Of a stretch of 64,000 bases of DNA, positions 61,850 through 64,000 are shown one piece after another. The translations under genes were made by a program, and so were the position numbers. The stretch's first letter is position 1; the number at the start of each line of letters is the position of its first letter. The stretch is from Paenibacillus ottowii (GTDB lineage: Bacteria > Bacillota > Bacilli > Paenibacillales > Paenibacillaceae): contig NZ_VIJZ01000012.1 in NCBI RefSeq assembly GCF_006874425.1, positions 1 to 64,000 of the forward strand, given 5' to 3'. The notes under the pieces were generated by a model. That model was given only the letters and a program-made list of their open reading frames with translations, was not told the origin of the DNA and made no database searches.

Positions 61850-62329
61850 TTATGTCGTGTGCGTTAGATCTGCAAACTGGGCTTGAATGATTTCAGCCAA
61901 ATCGTGTGGATTTAACTCCAACTGGGTTCCAATTTTCCCACCGCTTACAACGATGGTTTCCAGCTCCACTGCGGGCTGATCGATATAAGTGGGATAGAGC
62001 TTTTTCATCCCTATAGGAGAGCATCCACCCCGGATGTATCCTGTATGCTTTTGCAACTCCTTCACTGGAAGCATCTCAATTTTCTTTTCTCCCGCAGATT
62101 TGGCAGCCTTTTTGAGATCAAGCTCTTTATGTACAGGAATCACAAAAACAAACAGATGTTGTTTGCTATGTGCAACCAAAGTTTTAAAAACGGATTCTGG
62201 TGCTCTCTGGATCTTTTCGGCTACGTTCATACCGTCTATTTTTCCATCTTGGTGGTCATAACTCAAAATATTATAGTGGATGTGTTGCCCGTCCAATATG
62301 CGCATGGCATTTGTTTTACTTACACTCAT
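61850..62329 (-). CDS. ybaK: YbaK-type Cys-tRNA(Pro)/aminoacyl-tRNA deacylase
   Basis: This 159-residue editing protein has the conserved KTNAMRILD start, a VFKTLVAHS strand with the catalytic-site lysine, and GYIRGGCSPIGMKK. It removes cysteine wrongly attached to tRNA-Pro. ATG 62329 is preferred because an AAGGG site lies 10 bases before it; the upstream ATG contains that site. The start is one base after the previous gene's stop, so they are coupled. proS lies in the same window but is not adjacent. Confidence 0.9.
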   Translation of the reverse strand: MSVSKTNAMRILDGQHIHYNILSYDHQDGKIDGMNVAEKIQRAPESVFKTLVAHSKQHLFVFVIPVHKELDLKKAAKSAGEKKIEMLPVKELQKHTGYIRGGCSPIGMKKLYPTYIDQPAVELETIVVSGGKIGTQLELNPHDLAEIIQAQFADLTHTT

Positions 62330-62330
62330 T

Positions 62331-62681
62331 TTAAATGTTCCCTTCATAGCGTTTTTCCAAGTGATCTACATAATCTATTGCATCCCTAAGAGAAAGATCC
62401 TTGGCGGTTCTTAACTCTTTGATGGCTTTAATCTTATTTCCTTCCCTGATCAATAGAAGCAGCCTTTCATTGATTTCTTCTGAAGCTTCTGTGCCTAGGA
62501 TATGTGGAGCAGGGGATGTGATTGTGTTTGATATTGGTGTTCCCGTAAGTCCCGAACGATTCTCAAGACGCTCCACATCGGATTTCAGGTCATGAAGCTG
62601 AGATTGAAGGCGATAGACCTTGAACAGAAGTATAACGGAGAGAATTAACGCAATTATGGCTACATATTCACTTGTTGACAA
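62331..62681 (-). CDS. Membrane protein with ribosomal L7/L12-like C-terminal domain
   Basis: This protein of about 116 residues has an N-terminal membrane helix (EYVAIIALILSVILLFKVY), a coiled coil (LQSQLHDLKSDVERLENR), a Pro/Ser/Thr-rich linker, and a C-terminal helix-rich segment (NKIKAIKELRTAKDLSLRDAIDYV) like the L7/L12 C-terminal domain that binds translational GTPases. TTG 62681 follows GAGGGAG by 6 bases; an ATG at 62735 lacks a clear ribosome site and is the alternative. It is coupled to ybaK. Function is not known. Confidence 0.7.
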   Translation of the reverse strand: MSTSEYVAIIALILSVILLFKVYRLQSQLHDLKSDVERLENRSGLTGTPISNTITSPAPHILGTEASEEINERLLLLIREGNKIKAIKELRTAKDLSLRDAIDYVDHLEKRYEGNI

Positions 62682-62876
62682 TAGAATCTCCCTCTTCTTG
62701 TTAGTTTTATCACTAAGTTTTTCTCTCTTATTCATAGTATATCATGATGATCGGCTAATAAAATTGAGAATCACATGCTTGCTATGATTTGTGCAAATTG
62801 ACTTATGGCAGACCGAGCGTTATATTACAGCTTATTATTAACCTTTTAATAATCACTTCAAAAGGGGTGTATTCAA

Positions 62877-63908
62877 ATACAATCACTCTCCAATAATACC
62901 ATTCGGGTCAAACAAATTAATGTAGAGCTAGTTAAAAACACGCTGAAATCCAAAGAATATGCAACCAAGTCATCTATAGCCAGTATTACAGGACTTAGTG
63001 TGGCAACCTGCGGAAATATTCTGAATGAGCTTCTTCAAACTGGAGAAGTATTAGAGATGGAACTAGAAGAATCGAACGGCGGACGTCCGGCTAGGCGGTA
63101 CAAATATAACGCTGATTATTCCTATATTATCTGTTTAACAGTGAAGACAGAAGGAGGAGTACATTCTCTTACTTATGCTGTTGCCAATATGCTTGGCGAT
63201 ATTATCGTAGAGAATACATCTGCTGTGCCGCATATTGATTATAAAGTCATAGATGAACAAATCGGAGAGCTAATTCATAACTATGGAAACGTCAAAGCCG
63301 TGGGAATTGGCATTCCTGGGGTTGTTCATCAAGGGATTATCGATGTGTGTGATCTCGACCTGCTGATAGGAGTCCCTGTAGGACCACGCCTTCAAGATAA
63401 ATACGGGTTAGAAGTCACGATTGAAAATGATATGCATCTGACCGTCTATGGATTTTATAACATGCAAAATTATGATGAGGACAAGACCTTCGCGATTGTT
63501 ACTTTTCCCAAGGATAATTATCCGGGAGCTGGTTTTATTGTTGATGGACACTTATTAAAAGGAAATACGAAGTTTGCTGGGGAAGTTTCCTTTTTGCCCT
63601 TTGGCTTAACAAGAGAGGAATTGCTTAAACAGTTAAACAGCACACAGGGATTTATTCCTCTGGCGATCCAAACGATAACATCCATTATTGCGATTATAGA
63701 CCCTGTCTCGATCGCTTTGACTGGAGAGCTATCTAAGCCGGCACTACTGGATGATATTTATAACGGCTGTCTAAAGGATGTGCCCAAAGAACATATGCCT
63801 GAGATTTTTGTGAAAAACGATACGCACGATGAATACATATATGGGTTGATTTCAGTTACCCTTGAGAGTCTGACGTACAATTTGCAATTGGTGGAAAAAA
63901 GAAAATAG
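62877..63908 (+). CDS. ROK-family transcriptional regulator, degenerate, with non-standard start
   Basis: This protein of about 343 residues has an N-terminal MarR-like helix-turn-helix (NTIRVKQINVELVKNTL, IASITGLSVATCGNILNEL) followed by a ROK fold (VGIGIPGVVHQG, ENDMHLTVYG, GAGFIVDGHLLKG). The zinc motif CxCGxxGC is missing, so sugar-kinase activity is not expected and it is likely a repressor. The frame opens after a stop at 62850-62852 and has no ATG, GTG or TTG before the HTH. ATA 62877 lies 9 bases after AAAAGGGG and ATT 62871 three bases after. GTG 63000 would cut the HTH. Confidence 0.7.
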   Translation: MQSLSNNTIRVKQINVELVKNTLKSKEYATKSSIASITGLSVATCGNILNELLQTGEVLEMELEESNGGRPARRYKYNADYSYIICLTVKTEGGVHSLTYAVANMLGDIIVENTSAVPHIDYKVIDEQIGELIHNYGNVKAVGIGIPGVVHQGIIDVCDLDLLIGVPVGPRLQDKYGLEVTIENDMHLTVYGFYNMQNYDEDKTFAIVTFPKDNYPGAGFIVDGHLLKGNTKFAGEVSFLPFGLTREELLKQLNSTQGFIPLAIQTITSIIAIIDPVSIALTGELSKPALLDDIYNGCLKDVPKEHMPEIFVKNDTHDEYIYGLISVTLESLTYNLQLVEKRK

Positions 63909-64000
63909 AGTCATTCAATAGAAGAATAGCTCACTCTGTTACAATTGGTAATTAACGTATGAATGTGTGAGGACGTTGCTATAAATATGGAAGAAACTAT

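Noticed and set aside
62867..62897. GTG start for the ROK regulator
   Set aside because: It is in another frame, stops after nine codons and overlaps the ribosome site.
1..64000. Insertion sequences, prophage, integron or CRISPR array
   Set aside because: No transposase, integrase, phage structural gene or regularly spaced repeat was seen in any frame.

Overview
The window looks like a chromosomal segment of a Paenibacillus of the P. polymyxa group. Reasons: a large lipopeptide synthetase gene of the tridecaptin type with its resistance peptidase, Bacillales-style sporulation genes (GerW/YtfJ, a YheC/D-like ATP-grasp protein, a spore-type glycosyltransferase set), NiaR/NifS/NadA, a T-box ahead of proS, and strong AGGAGG ribosome sites with frequent GTG/TTG starts. 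The species is an inference. No IS element, prophage, CRISPR array, tRNA or rRNA was seen.

Region 1 (1-17,000) is the end of a nonribosomal peptide cluster. The last 83 codons of one synthetase (ending in a condensation domain) are followed by a 3.7-kaa trimodular synthetase (half-C, A-Val, PCP / C, A-Ile or Val, PCP, E / C, A-Ser, PCP, TE). Next comes a membrane-anchored S12-type serine peptidase that fits the TriF/BogQ class of D-stereospecific resistance peptidases, then a 1,014-residue secreted modular protein. The domain order (residue - D-residue - last residue - release) fits TriE of tridecaptin, but the last adenylation code reads as Ser, not the reported Ala.

Region 2 (17,000-28,600) is mostly housekeeping: greA; the divergent NAD genes nifS-niaR and nadA around a probable NiaR operator; a secreted PQQ-type propeller; a small membrane protein overlapping a YidC lipoprotein; two PAP2 phosphatases; a two-component system; and an NlpC/P60 hydrolase.

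Region 3 (28,700-34,200) is a probable spore-surface polysaccharide locus: a GT4 glycosyltransferase, a frameshifted aspartoacylase-like hydrolase, a mannose-1-phosphate guanylyltransferase with a cupin tail, a DUF6492 glycosyltransferase-like protein and an ATP-grasp protein. It is followed by DUF421, a short bicupin, an orphan ABC ATPase, GerW and polyphosphate kinase.

Region 4 (40,000-46,100) is the most unusual part. A 1,554-residue P-type ATPase has a decayed heavy-metal-type ATPase fused in front of an intact P2-type pump. It is flanked by four tiny membrane or glycine-zipper proteins, an arrangement reminiscent of mycobacterial CtpH/CtpI.

Region 5 (46,100-64,000) holds an AEC transporter, TrhO, a GH27 alpha-galactosidase, a PfkB kinase, a P-loop protein, T-box-proS, a spermidine-synthase-like protein with a secreted phosphoesterase, and a second two-component system with its own BcrC-like PAP2 gene (a paralogous copy of the module near 25-28 kb). 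Then come a YebC-family protein, a four-repeat membrane protein, a full-length OxdC-type bicupin, YbaK, an L7/L12-like membrane protein and a ROK-type regulator whose only plausible starts are ATA or ATT.
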